From NCBI GenBank assembly GCA_910586835.1, contig CAJUJU010000014.1:6318-70317 (forward strand): DNA of 64,000 nt. The letters are read 5' to 3'. The translations under genes were made by a program, and so were the position numbers. The stretch is from an uncultured Acetatifactor sp. (GTDB lineage: Bacteria; Bacillota; Clostridia; Lachnospirales; Lachnospiraceae). Positions 7,700-16,959 of the stretch are shown here, piece after piece. Position 1 is the stretch's first letter; every line of letters begins with the position of its first letter. The notes beneath the pieces are model-generated. The model ran no database searches. It was not told the origin of the DNA and saw only the letters and a program-made list of their open reading frames with translations.

Positions 7700-10117
7700 A
7701 TGTATAGGCTTGCAGCATTTATTGTGGAAAAGCGATATCTGTTTTTTCTGCTGTATGTGTTTGCCATTCTTTTTTGCCTTTTTTCTATGAATTGGGTAAT
7801 GGTGGAAAACGATGTGACCACATATCTGCCCGGTGATACAGAGACACGGCAGGGGCTTACGGTCATGAACGAGAATTTTGTGACATTTGCGTCGGCCAGG
7901 GTTATGGTTTCCAATGTAACATTCGGGACTGCGGAGGAAATAAGTGGTGTGATAGAGGGGATTCCGGGTGTGGATCGGGTGGAATTTGACAGTTCGGGGG
8001 AGCATTATAAGGATGCGGCAGCCCTTTATGACGTAAGCTTTACGGGAGAGACGGCAGACAAGGAAAGTATTGAGGCGGTAGAAGAGATCAGGGAGAAGCT
8101 GTCGGCTTACGATCTTTATATCGATACGCTTGTGGGATATGATGAAAACGCACTTTTGAGACAGGAGATGAACACGATTCTCGCTGTTGGAGTGGTGATC
8201 ATCATCGTGGTGCTTGTTCTTACTTCTCGTGCCTATGCGGAGGTTCCGGTACTGATGATTACTTTCGGGGTTGCGGCGCTTCTGAATATGGGCACCAATT
8301 TCCTGTGCGGAAAAATCAGCTTTATCTCCGATTCCATTGCTTCCGTGCTGCAGCTTGCATTGGCAATTGACTATGCCATTATACTCTGCCACCGGTTTTC
8401 TGACGAGCATGAAACCAGACCTGTCCGGGAGGCGTGTGTCCATGCGCTGGCGAAGGCGATTCCGGAAATCAGTGCGTCTTCGGCTACTACCATAAGCGGA
8501 CTGGCCGCACTTTCCTTCATGAAATTTGGCATTGGGATGGATATGGCGGTGGTGCTTATCAAGGCAATTTTATTCAGCCTGCTTACGGTATTTACGCTTA
8601 TGCCGGGGCTTCTGGTTGCGTTTTGTCCGCTGATTGACCGAACGCGGCACAGGAGGCTTTTGCCGGATATTACGCTTGTGGGAAAATTTGCGGTAAAAGG
8701 CAGATTTATCATACCGCTGCTTTTTGCGGTTGTTCTTGCGGGAGCGTTTTTTCTTTCAAGTCAGTGTCCTTATTGCTACGGGTATAACGATCTTAGGACG
8801 GCTAAAATGACAGAAAGGCAAAATGATTATTTCAAAATTAAGGAAACCTTTGGCGTGGGCAATATGCTTGCGTTAGTCGTTCCGGCCGGCAGCTATGAAT
8901 CGGAGAGAGCAGTTCTGCGAGAACTGGAGACAAGGCCGGAGGTGAAAAAGGCAATGGGGTTGGCCAATACTGAGGCGACGGAGGGAATCATGCTCACGGA
9001 CGCGCTTACCCCACGGGAATTGAGCGAACTTGGAGGAATGGATTATGAGGTGACGCAGGCGGTATATGGAGCGTATGCGGTTGCGAACGACCAGTACGGG
9101 CAGATTCTCGGCGGCCTGGAGGGATATCGGATTCCGCTGTTTGATCTGTTGCTGTATCTGAAGGATAATATGGAAGACTATCACATTGTGCTGGAGGCAC
9201 AGGAACAGGAGGAAATCGACGGTCTGTTCGCACAGCTTGAGAGCGCAGTGCTTCAGCTGCGGGGGCAGCGCTACAGCCGTATGGTTGTCTATTTGAACCT
9301 CCCGGAGGAAGGAGAGGAAACCTTTGCGTTTCTGGAGGAGATCCGCAGGATTCTCGGAGGATACTACGGGGAAGATTACTATGTGATCGGCAATTCGACC
9401 AGTTCCCGGGATTTGTCGTCGGCGTTTGTCACGGATAATCTGCGAATCAGTGTTCTTTCGGCGCTGTTTGTCATTGTGGTGCTGTTGTTTACTTTTCAGT
9501 CTGCTGCGCTCCCGGTGCTGCTGATCTCGGTTATTCAGGGAAGCATCTGGATCAATTTTTCTTTTCCGGCGGTGACGGGGCAGCCCCTGTATTTTTTGGG
9601 ATATTTGATTGTCAATGCCATTCAGATGGGAGCAAACATTGACTATGCCATAGTCATATCCAGCCATTATCAGGAGAAGCGCGTCCTGATGCCGTCCAGG
9701 CAGGCCATTGTGGAAGCGCTGAACGCTTCCTTTCCCACTGTGTTTACCTCGGGAGGAATCATGGTTGCGTCCGGTTTGCTGATTGGGAATCTGTCCGCGC
9801 AGCCGGTGGTATCCATCATGGGTGTCTGTCTGGGAAGGGGCACCATTATCAGCATCTTTCTTGTGCTGTGTGTTTTGCCGGCCATCCTTGTTCTGGGGGA
9901 TACCGTCATAGAACGAACCGGTTTCCGCCTGCGGGGGATTGATCTGAACGTGCAGACCGCGGAGGGCACATTGCATGTGCATGGACATGTGCGTGGACAT
10001 GTGTCCGGGATAATAGACGCTGAGGTCAGCGGACTGGTACACGGGAAAATCAATGCCGCCGTCTCCACTGACGGAGAAATCAGGGAAGCCGGGAAAGGAG
10101 AGGATGAGGATGCTTAA
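7700..10117 (+). CDS. MMPL/RND-superfamily membrane exporter with a repeat-like C-terminal tail
   Basis: The 805-residue product is a two-halved RND-type transporter. Each half has one helix, an outside domain and a cluster of helices with the family signature AIDYAIIL and NIDYAIVISSHYQ, where the aspartate serves proton coupling. Relatives export lipids, siderophores or drugs. ATG 7700 follows GGGAGA at 7685-7690; an earlier ATG at 7652 lacks a ribosome site. After the last helix a tail of about 55 residues contains HVHGHVRGHVSGIIDAEVSG, an alternating pattern resembling a beta-helix turn such as that of bactofilins and unusual for MMPL proteins. It is coupled to the GLUG gene and faces the TetR regulator. 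Confidence 0.85.
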   Translation: MYRLAAFIVEKRYLFFLLYVFAILFCLFSMNWVMVENDVTTYLPGDTETRQGLTVMNENFVTFASARVMVSNVTFGTAEEISGVIEGIPGVDRVEFDSSGEHYKDAAALYDVSFTGETADKESIEAVEEIREKLSAYDLYIDTLVGYDENALLRQEMNTILAVGVVIIIVVLVLTSRAYAEVPVLMITFGVAALLNMGTNFLCGKISFISDSIASVLQLALAIDYAIILCHRFSDEHETRPVREACVHALAKAIPEISASSATTISGLAALSFMKFGIGMDMAVVLIKAILFSLLTVFTLMPGLLVAFCPLIDRTRHRRLLPDITLVGKFAVKGRFIIPLLFAVVLAGAFFLSSQCPYCYGYNDLRTAKMTERQNDYFKIKETFGVGNMLALVVPAGSYESERAVLRELETRPEVKKAMGLANTEATEGIMLTDALTPRELSELGGMDYEVTQAVYGAYAVANDQYGQILGGLEGYRIPLFDLLLYLKDNMEDYHIVLEAQEQEEIDGLFAQLESAVLQLRGQRYSRMVVYLNLPEEGEETFAFLEEIRRILGGYYGEDYYVIGNSTSSRDLSSAFVTDNLRISVLSALFVIVVLLFTFQSAALPVLLISVIQGSIWINFSFPAVTGQPLYFLGYLIVNAIQMGANIDYAIVISSHYQEKRVLMPSRQAIVEALNASFPTVFTSGGIMVASGLLIGNLSAQPVVSIMGVCLGRGTIISIFLVLCVLPAILVLGDTVIERTGFRLRGIDLNVQTAEGTLHVHGHVRGHVSGIIDAEVSGLVHGKINAAVSTDGEIREAGKGEDEDA

Positions 10118-11432
10118 GCGAATTAAACAGGCTGTGGGTTTGCTGTTTTTTTGCTGTGCGTTGTATTTGTCCGGTATTGCCGCCTGCGCGCAGGAAATGC
10201 CGCAGGCCGGGACAGACGTGAGGGAAGAGCTTCGCATCCGCACGGCAGAGGAATTTCTGACGTTTGCCGATGCCTGTCGTCTGGACAGTTACAGCCAGGG
10301 GTTATCCGTGGTGCTTGAGGGGGATATTGACCTTGCGGGGACGGGGTTTGCCGGCATTCCGATTTTTTGCGGGACGCTTGAGGGGGGCGGGCATATTGTT
10401 TCGGGCCTGTCTCTGGATGCCGACGGCTCCGTGCAGGGGCTGTTCCGATATCTTACGGAGACCGCCGTCGTGCGGAACCTGACGGTACAGGGCCGGGTAA
10501 CGCCCCAGGGAAGCCGGGCCGGGGCCGGAGGTATTGCGGGAGAAAACGCCGGCAGGATTGAGGGCTGCAGCTTTTCGGGATACGTTTCCGGCGGTGACGC
10601 GGTGGGTGGAATCGCGGGACGTAATATGCTGACCGGTGTGGTGGAGAACTGCGGCGCTGACGGGCGGATCGCGGGCAAACATACCGTGGGCGGTATTGCG
10701 GGTGAAAATGCCGGCGTTTTACGCGACTGTGTCAATCTGGCTCAGATCAATACCAATGCGCAGGAAAATACGGTGAAGGTTTCGGATATTACGGTGGATG
10801 CCCTGATTCATTCCGAGTCGGCAAACGTGGCGACAGATGTGGGGGGAGTGGCTGGAATCAGCAGCGGTGTAATACGCGGCTGTGAAAACCGGGGCGATGT
10901 GGGCTATGTGCACATGGGTTACAACATCGGCGGAATCGCCGGGACGCAGGCGGGATATATTGTCGATTGCCGGAATCAGGGCAGCATCAGAGGCAGGAAG
11001 GAAGTAGGCGGTATCGTCGGGCAGATGGAACCTGCCATTGAGATTGTGTACAGCGCCGATACACTGCAGATTCTGCAGGGTCAGGTAAATACGCTCTCGG
11101 CCCTCACGGATCGCGCATCCGCGAACGTTCAGAACAGTACGGACGGAATCAACAAGGAGTTGGCGGCGCTGCGGGATCAGGTGGAGAGCGTGAAGGGCGC
11201 CTTGAAGATCATTACGCCGGGATATCCCCCTGATTTGTCTCAAATGCCGAATCGGGACAGCTATCTTGCCGCGGTAAATCAGCTGAACAAGGGTCTGGGG
11301 GATATGGAAGGTGCGGTAAACAGGATCTTTGCGGCGACTCAAAGCACGGCGCAGACGCTGTCCTCGGATCTGCGCGCAGTCACCGATCAGGTGAACGTCA
11401 TAAACAGGACGAAAGAGGAATTGCTATCCTGA
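10110..11432 (+). CDS. Secreted GLUG-repeat protein, probably C-terminally truncated
   Basis: A 440-residue exported protein with a signal peptide (about residues 5-26). Many short GLUG units follow (about 70-320), each with the GGIAG pattern such as VGGIAGENAG, predicted to stack into a beta solenoid. The last 110 residues are helical (DQVESVKGAL, QLNKGLGDME) and stop abruptly. The start uses AAGGAG (10095-10100) nine bases before ATG 10110 and overlaps the MMPL gene by eight bases, so the two are coupled. Similar proteins I recall from this family of bacteria are longer. A membrane anchor with a basic tail lies just past the stop in another frame (11412-11554), suggesting a deletion or frameshift. 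The role is probably at the cell surface together with the exporter. Confidence 0.72.
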   Translation: MLKRIKQAVGLLFFCCALYLSGIAACAQEMPQAGTDVREELRIRTAEEFLTFADACRLDSYSQGLSVVLEGDIDLAGTGFAGIPIFCGTLEGGGHIVSGLSLDADGSVQGLFRYLTETAVVRNLTVQGRVTPQGSRAGAGGIAGENAGRIEGCSFSGYVSGGDAVGGIAGRNMLTGVVENCGADGRIAGKHTVGGIAGENAGVLRDCVNLAQINTNAQENTVKVSDITVDALIHSESANVATDVGGVAGISSGVIRGCENRGDVGYVHMGYNIGGIAGTQAGYIVDCRNQGSIRGRKEVGGIVGQMEPAIEIVYSADTLQILQGQVNTLSALTDRASANVQNSTDGINKELAALRDQVESVKGALKIITPGYPPDLSQMPNRDSYLAAVNQLNKGLGDMEGAVNRIFAATQSTAQTLSSDLRAVTDQVNVINRTKEELLS

Positions 11433-11554
11433 AAAGGGAGGATACTGTTTCCGGGACGATGGTGATCATTGTTTGCGCCGCATCAACGTTTCTTCTTGTC
11501 AACGGGATTGTTTTCTGCAGAAAAAAGAGGAAAAAAGGTAAAAAGGAATCCTGA
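11412..11554 (+). pseudogene. Out-of-frame membrane anchor, probable lost C-terminus of the GLUG protein
   Basis: In the frame two bases off the GLUG gene, an open stretch across its stop reads ILKREDTVSGTM, then a hydrophobic run VIIVCAASTFLLVNGIVFC, then RKKRKKGKKES and a stop at 11552-11554. A hydrophobic helix followed by a cluster of basic residues is how anchored surface proteins end. ATG 11459 could start a free 31-residue peptide, but no ribosome site is well placed. I infer it is the detached end of the upstream gene. Confidence 0.45.
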
Positions 11555-11649
11555 CTCCCTACCGCTTCCGTTCTTGCTTTTCCGGGAATGTCAGGGTAAA
11601 ATAAAGAAAAACGAGTGGCCGCCATACCGGGCGGGAAGGGAGCAGCGAT

Positions 11650-13926
11650 ATGAATCTTGGAAAGCGGAAGGGCTACAAGGTTTTCGGGCAGAAGGTTGTG
11701 ATTGAGTTTGAGCAGGGCAGAGCGGAACTGTGGGCGGTGACTCCAAAGATCATCAATGTATTCTGCGGTCTGGAAAGCGGAACACATGATTCCAAGGCAA
11801 TTGAAGGGGAGAAACAGCAGCCGGTGGAACTGTCTGTGGAGGAAAAACAGGACGGGCTGTGGATCGGCACGGGCGCAGTGTCCGTCAGGGTCAGCGACGG
11901 TTTTTTTGTGGACTTTTATGATATACAGGGCAGAGAGGTATGTATGGACTACCGGGGAGAGCGCAGACCTCTTCAGGTACTCAGCGACGAGGCCATAGCC
12001 ATTCTGGCCGGCGAGGGACATAAGGCGGACAGAAGGCTGGAGCATGCCTTCGACGTGGTGAAACAGCTGCGGGGTGACGAGCATTTTTACGGTCTGGGGG
12101 ATAAGACCGGTTTTCTTGATAAGCGGAATTATGAGTACGAGATGTGGAATTCCGACATTCCGGATCCGCAGGTTGACAGCTTTAAGGCGCTGTATAAATC
12201 CATCCCTTTCTTCATGACCTTGACCGGAGAGCATGTATACGGTATTTTTCTGGATAATACTTACAAGAGCTTCTTTGATATGGGGAAGGAGTCCCAGGCG
12301 TATTATTATTTTGGGGCTGCTGCGGGAAATCTGGACTATTATTATCTGGCAGGGGCCACACTGGCAGAGGTATTGTCGCATTATAGTTATCTCACGGGAA
12401 CCTGTCCCCTGCCCCAGAAGTGGACGCTGGGCTACCACCAGTCCAGATGGGGTTACATGATCCAGGAGGATGTGGAGGAGGTTGCCGCAGGCATGCGGGA
12501 ACGGGACATTCCCTGTGATGTGATCCACTTTGATATTGATTACATGCAGGATTACAAGGTGTTTACCTGGAATCAGAAGCGTTACCACGGGGATCCGGCA
12601 GGCTACCTGCACTCTTTGGCGCAGCGGGGGTTCAAGCCGGTGGTCATCAATGACCCCGGGGTGAAAAAGGAGGCGGGTTATCCTGTCTATGAGGAGGGCG
12701 TTGAGAAGGGCTATTTTGCCAGAACACCCGAGGGGGAAGTTTATATCAATGCCGTATGGCCAGGTGATGCGGCATATCCGGATTTCGGCAATCCCCAGGT
12801 GCGGGAATGGTGGGGGGAGAACCAGAAGTTCCTGTTGGAGCAGGGGGTCCGGGGAATCTGGAACGATATGAACGAGCCTGCCAGCTTCAAGGGGCCGCTG
12901 CCGGAGGATGTGGTGTTTACGGACGAGGGCAGAGATTCGGATCACGCCAGGATGCACAATGTCTATGGGCATCTGATGGCCAAGGGGACTTACGAGGGGC
13001 TGAAGCGTCTGGACGGGCGCAGACCTTTTGTGATTACCAGGGCCTGCTATGCGGGCAGTCAGAAGTACACTACCTGCTGGACCGGTGACAATCACAGTAT
13101 CTGGGCGCATTTGCAGATGGCAATCCCCCAGCTGTGTAATCTGGGGCTTTCCGGTATGCCCTTTGCCGGGACGGACGTGGGAGGCTTCGGCTCTGATGCC
13201 ACCGGAGAGCTGTTGGTTCGCTGGGTTCAGGTGGGATGCTTCTCGCCGTTTTTCCGCAATCATTCCGCCATGGGCACCAGACGGCAGGAGCCCTGGCAGT
13301 TTGGCCAGGAGGTTCTGGATATCTATCGGAAGTATGTGAAGCTGCGCTATCACTGGATTCCCTATTTTTATGATTTGTTCCGGGAGACCGAGCAGACCGG
13401 CGCCCCGGTGATGCGGCCTCTGGTGTACCATTATGAGAGGGACGAGACCGCAGCCGTCTGCAATGACGAATTTTTGCTGGGTGATCGGATTCTGGTGGCG
13501 CCGGTGGTGTCGCAGGGTGTGACCAGAAGGCTGGTGTATCTGCCGGAGGGAACCTGGTATGACTATTGGACGGATCAGCGGTTTACCGGGCCTGCCTGGA
13601 TTGTGAAGGAGGCTCCTTTGGACATCTGCCCCGTCTATGTGAAAGCGGGCAGTGCGATTCCTGCCATGGAGCCCATGTCCTATGTGGGAGAGAAGGAGGC
13701 GGATATCCTGCTTCTGGATGTGTATCCGGGCAGCGGGGAATGGGAGCATTACCAGGACAACGGGGAAGACTTTGCCTATCAGGACGGAGAGTACAATCAG
13801 TACCGCATCAGGGTTGAGGAGAACGGTACCGTGCAGTGCCGCCTGTCCCATCATGGATATGGAAAAACCTATCGCAGGGTGCTGGCTGACCGGTTCGGAA
13901 CCGTAACGGAGGTGGAGGTGCAGTAA
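11650..13926 (+). CDS. GH31 glycoside hydrolase, alpha-glucosidase type
   Basis: A 758-residue cytoplasmic enzyme without a signal peptide. It has the GH31 order: N-terminal beta-sandwich (to about 240), TIM barrel (about 250-600) and C-terminal beta domains. The nucleophile lies in IWNDMNEP (Asp406) and the acid/base in WTGDNHS (Asp480). GH31 enzymes release alpha-linked glucose, xylose or sulfoquinovose with retention; the motifs favour an alpha-glucosidase, but alpha-xylosidase cannot be excluded. GGGAG sits about eight bases before the ATG. It probably degrades imported oligosaccharides. The small gene at 13958 follows within 31 bases and is likely cotranscribed. Confidence 0.9.
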   Translation: MNLGKRKGYKVFGQKVVIEFEQGRAELWAVTPKIINVFCGLESGTHDSKAIEGEKQQPVELSVEEKQDGLWIGTGAVSVRVSDGFFVDFYDIQGREVCMDYRGERRPLQVLSDEAIAILAGEGHKADRRLEHAFDVVKQLRGDEHFYGLGDKTGFLDKRNYEYEMWNSDIPDPQVDSFKALYKSIPFFMTLTGEHVYGIFLDNTYKSFFDMGKESQAYYYFGAAAGNLDYYYLAGATLAEVLSHYSYLTGTCPLPQKWTLGYHQSRWGYMIQEDVEEVAAGMRERDIPCDVIHFDIDYMQDYKVFTWNQKRYHGDPAGYLHSLAQRGFKPVVINDPGVKKEAGYPVYEEGVEKGYFARTPEGEVYINAVWPGDAAYPDFGNPQVREWWGENQKFLLEQGVRGIWNDMNEPASFKGPLPEDVVFTDEGRDSDHARMHNVYGHLMAKGTYEGLKRLDGRRPFVITRACYAGSQKYTTCWTGDNHSIWAHLQMAIPQLCNLGLSGMPFAGTDVGGFGSDATGELLVRWVQVGCFSPFFRNHSAMGTRRQEPWQFGQEVLDIYRKYVKLRYHWIPYFYDLFRETEQTGAPVMRPLVYHYERDETAAVCNDEFLLGDRILVAPVVSQGVTRRLVYLPEGTWYDYWTDQRFTGPAWIVKEAPLDICPVYVKAGSAIPAMEPMSYVGEKEADILLLDVYPGSGEWEHYQDNGEDFAYQDGEYNQYRIRVEENGTVQCRLSHHGYGKTYRRVLADRFGTVTEVEVQ

Positions 13927-13957
13927 CCGGCATCATGGAATCAGAGGAGGCGGCAAT

Positions 13958-14179
13958 ATGGAAGAGGAAAAACTGATAGAGGACATTTTGCGTCACCTGG
14001 ATCAGGAAACCCGGATGGGCGTGGTTCGCATGAGCGTGGAGATGGACGAGGAGAAGAGCACAGGCGGACAGGTGTCCCACAAGTGCTGTAATATGTACGG
14101 CCGCCCGGCAAATGAGACGGTGGGGCTATTGGACTGCTATACGGACAGGAACGCGGGGCGGCCGGACAATGAGCGGTGA
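13958..14179 (+). CDS. Small acidic protein of unknown function
   Basis: A 73-residue protein preceded by a strong AGAGGAGG site (13944-13951) and placed directly after the GH31 gene. It begins MEEEKLIEDILRHLDQE and contains the pair KCCNMYG near the middle plus another Cys near the end. It has no helix long enough to cross a membrane. I recognise no domain. The strong ribosome site, the tight spacing and the coding-like composition support expression. A 10-bp inverted repeat overlaps its end. Confidence 0.6.
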   Translation: MEEEKLIEDILRHLDQETRMGVVRMSVEMDEEKSTGGQVSHKCCNMYGRPANETVGLLDCYTDRNAGRPDNER

Positions 14180-14207
14180 CGCAGACGAAAACGCGGCTGT
14201 CCGGCCG
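14159..14207. terminator. Inverted repeat at a convergent gene junction
   Basis: CGGCCGGACA (14159-14168) pairs with TGTCCGGCCG (14198-14207), separated by 29 bases. It lies between the ends of two converging genes and could limit read-through on either strand, but no clear T run follows, so termination is not assured. Confidence 0.4.
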
Positions 14208-14216
14208 GTGAAAGAA

Positions 14217-16676
14217 TTATATCGACTGTGGCAGAGAAGCTGTGTTCACAAAGGACTCCAGCTCCTGTTCCGTCATGTCGGGTTGCGCTTCCTTATATTC
14301 CCGGAGCTTCCGGAACCATGCAAGTATCTCCCGGAAGTCTTCCGCTTCCTTTTGGGTTCTCCGCTTTCCGGTATGGCGGCTATGAAATCCGAAGTTTGTT
14401 TTCAGGGTGGTTTCCCAGAGGGGATCCTCAAGTAATTCGAAAATCTGGTGAAACGTTATCTTCGGCCTGACACTGGCAGAGTTGGTTTTGCGGTATAAGT
14501 GTGCTGTGGGAGAGTTCGAAGTCATGTGGAGTTCATTTTTCATGTACTGGTAAAAACTGGTGTCGGGTGTCTGCTGTCCGCCCTGCGCCGCGGGAGCCTG
14601 GGAGTCCAGGATCGCGGCCTTAATCTGCTCCCTTTGCACATCCGGTACACTTTGGGCGAAGAATACCTGGCTTATGCAGTCACGCGAAAGGCTTATGGGA
14701 TCAAAAATCTGAACCTCCAGTTGTTCCAGATCATCGTTGGAGCCGGTTTGGCCAAGGGCCAGACGGACCAATGCTTGTCCCAGACGAACCAAATATCCGA
14801 ACGCGTCGGTTCCCGGAATCAGCAGCTCCGCAGTCAGATGGTTTCTGTCGCACAGACTGGCAAAGGCGTTGAGGACGAAGGCCGCAGGGTCGGTATATCC
14901 GCGGAATCGGTCACCGAAGGTGTACATACAATTTTGGAACCTGTTTTTTCGGAATACCAGAACCACATCGCCGTAGGTTCCCGCGCGTAAGCCCTGATTC
15001 AGGCCGTGGTAATTTTGGGCTCCGGGCAGGCACAGTGTTCCAAAGACTGCGGGCTGCGCGTCCGGCTGTTTGCCGGCGAACAGTCTGTTTTTGTTGGAGC
15101 GGAAGATGGGATAGGATATGCCGCGCTCGGCTCCCTCCGGGGATTCTGCCGACAGCAGTGCGGTGTAGGAGATATCCCGATCGTCTCTGCGTTGGGTGCG
15201 GGGTTGTGTATATCCTGCAGCGATTCCGGGAGGCTCGCCGGGCTGAGGGCGGTGGAATCGTATTTCCCGGTCTGTGGTGAGGAGTTCCTCCAGGGAAATG
15301 TAGGAGACCGGGGTGCCGGGCTTCATGGTTCTTTCCAGGGGCGTCCGGTTCTGGGGAGCCAGTTCCCGGGACAGCAGATCGGAAGCAAAACGTGTGACGC
15401 AGACGGGAGCCTCCCTTATGCGGTTGGAGATGGTGTGCAGCAACCCGTCACAAAAGGCTTCGTCCGGATTCAGGTCGGGGGCTATGTCGCGGCAGCGGGC
15501 TGCAATTCCTGCAATGGCTTTTTGCCTCAGATCCGTCACGGGCTGTGGGGCGGCGCCTTCAGGCTGTCTTTCTGCGGCTTCTCCCGGCTGCGCTGCCGCC
15601 TGCTCAAATGATTTTGCCTCATGGCGCCGTGCCTTTATGATGGCGGGAGGGCTCCCCTGATATTTTCCCGGCCGTCCGTCCTGAGCGGGATCCAGAAAGA
15701 GAGTCCTCAGCTTTTGCAGTTTGGCTGTCGCAGCGTCGCTCCAGTGTTCTTCGTCGGGAGCGGCATCTGTGTGGGCATGGTTTTCCGCCCTTGTCAGGCT
15801 CCGTCCCAGGAAAACCTCGGAATACAGGCCTGCGGCGTCGTCGATGGAGAGCTTTTGTGTCCTGGCGGTATATACATTTTTTCCGCTTTGTTCCAGATTC
15901 TTCATCGCGGTAAGCTGGATCAGAGTCTGTGTTTCCATCAGCCCAAACAGGTCTTCCCGTTCCATTTCCAGAGTGTTTGACAGTCTCAGAAGAACAGCCG
16001 CCGCATCCTGGGAGTTGAGATCGTCGTGCAGGTACATCAGGACAGGATTTCCCCAGTCAAGGGAACCGGCCCTTTTCGGAGTCGTTTGTCCCGGGTTTGC
16101 TTCCGGGGCGGGAGAGAGGCGTTCCGTCAGCTTTCCCAGGATTTGCTCCGATGCGCCAGGGTCTCCCAGCCAGTGAGCCAGCATGCGGGAGATACCGTTC
16201 AGAATCGCTCCGAGCCGCAGGAGAAAAGTGTGCTCATCCGGAGTGCGTGAAGCACGCTGGTGGATTATGGCGAGCTGTTCCAGGATGAATTCCTGAATGG
16301 TTGCCTCCCGGGTTTCAGGGTTATAGGCATAGGTGTTGTGGGAGCCGGAGTTTAGAATGTTGCTGTCGTTGAGCTTGTTATAATTCATGTGCTGATTCTT
16401 CAGGAGGGCCGCCCGGTCCGACGGGATGCCCAGAGCGGCAAGCAGAGCGTCGATCCACTCCTGCGGATTGGGCTTTTCTCTCCGCAGTTTCGAAATAGAA
16501 AATTTTTCCGTGCTCGTGTCTGCTGCATAGATGATTCGCGTGTCATTGAGGGAAGGGTTCGGGGTCTGCTCCGGGGCAGTTTGAGGGGGAACTGCGGCGG
16601 GGGTGGCAGAGGAAGGTTTCATTGCTTTTTTATTTCGGTGAGCCGGTAAATCGGTTGTTGACACATGTGAGATCAT
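14217..16676 (-). CDS. Large protein with DUF3626-like region, possible toxin or effector
   Basis: An 819-residue protein with no signal peptide or membrane helix. ATG 16676 is preceded by AAAGGAG and is preferred over a GTG at 16745. Residues 1-50 are Pro/Ala/Thr-rich and disordered-looking; about 60-350 is helical; another low-complexity linker rich in Gly, Ala, Glu and Gln lies near 365-395. The C-terminal half carries a spaced pattern: VFGTLCL, then GTYGDVVLVF (near 566), then YTFGDRF (near 583), then LEVQIFDPISL (near 653). I associate that pattern (YG-x-x-x-L, T-x-GD, E-x-Q-h-x-x-x-L) with DUF3626, a family found in bacterial toxins and effectors whose chemistry I do not know. It stands alone against its neighbours' direction. 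The family link is recognition from memory; toxin function is inference. Confidence 0.6.
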   Translation of the reverse strand: MISHVSTTDLPAHRNKKAMKPSSATPAAVPPQTAPEQTPNPSLNDTRIIYAADTSTEKFSISKLRREKPNPQEWIDALLAALGIPSDRAALLKNQHMNYNKLNDSNILNSGSHNTYAYNPETREATIQEFILEQLAIIHQRASRTPDEHTFLLRLGAILNGISRMLAHWLGDPGASEQILGKLTERLSPAPEANPGQTTPKRAGSLDWGNPVLMYLHDDLNSQDAAAVLLRLSNTLEMEREDLFGLMETQTLIQLTAMKNLEQSGKNVYTARTQKLSIDDAAGLYSEVFLGRSLTRAENHAHTDAAPDEEHWSDAATAKLQKLRTLFLDPAQDGRPGKYQGSPPAIIKARRHEAKSFEQAAAQPGEAAERQPEGAAPQPVTDLRQKAIAGIAARCRDIAPDLNPDEAFCDGLLHTISNRIREAPVCVTRFASDLLSRELAPQNRTPLERTMKPGTPVSYISLEELLTTDREIRFHRPQPGEPPGIAAGYTQPRTQRRDDRDISYTALLSAESPEGAERGISYPIFRSNKNRLFAGKQPDAQPAVFGTLCLPGAQNYHGLNQGLRAGTYGDVVLVFRKNRFQNCMYTFGDRFRGYTDPAAFVLNAFASLCDRNHLTAELLIPGTDAFGYLVRLGQALVRLALGQTGSNDDLEQLEVQIFDPISLSRDCISQVFFAQSVPDVQREQIKAAILDSQAPAAQGGQQTPDTSFYQYMKNELHMTSNSPTAHLYRKTNSASVRPKITFHQIFELLEDPLWETTLKTNFGFHSRHTGKRRTQKEAEDFREILAWFRKLREYKEAQPDMTEQELESFVNTASLPQSI

Positions 16677-16959
16677 ATCGGCGCTCCTTTCTGCGTGGGC
16701 GGCGGAGCCGTTTTTGTTCGGCTGCCCGGTGTTCTGGATATTCACATTTTATCATGCGGAGCGTGGCGTTCCCCGGTTTTACTATCAAATGATAGATGCG
16801 CTGTGGGGCGGGCGGAAAACAATTCCGGTCAGACGGCGCTTAGTCGTTGACGGGAACGGCTCCAGCGGCTAAAATTGTATCAAAGGTATTATTCAGGTAA
16901 TTGCGAAATTACACAATTTGGTTTGCAGAAAAGAAGGTTTCGCAATAGAGAGGGGAAAT

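Noticed and set aside
11398..13854. An 818-codon open frame on the minus strand
   Set aside because: It is antisense to the GH31 gene, whose catalytic motifs are intact, and shows no recognisable domain.
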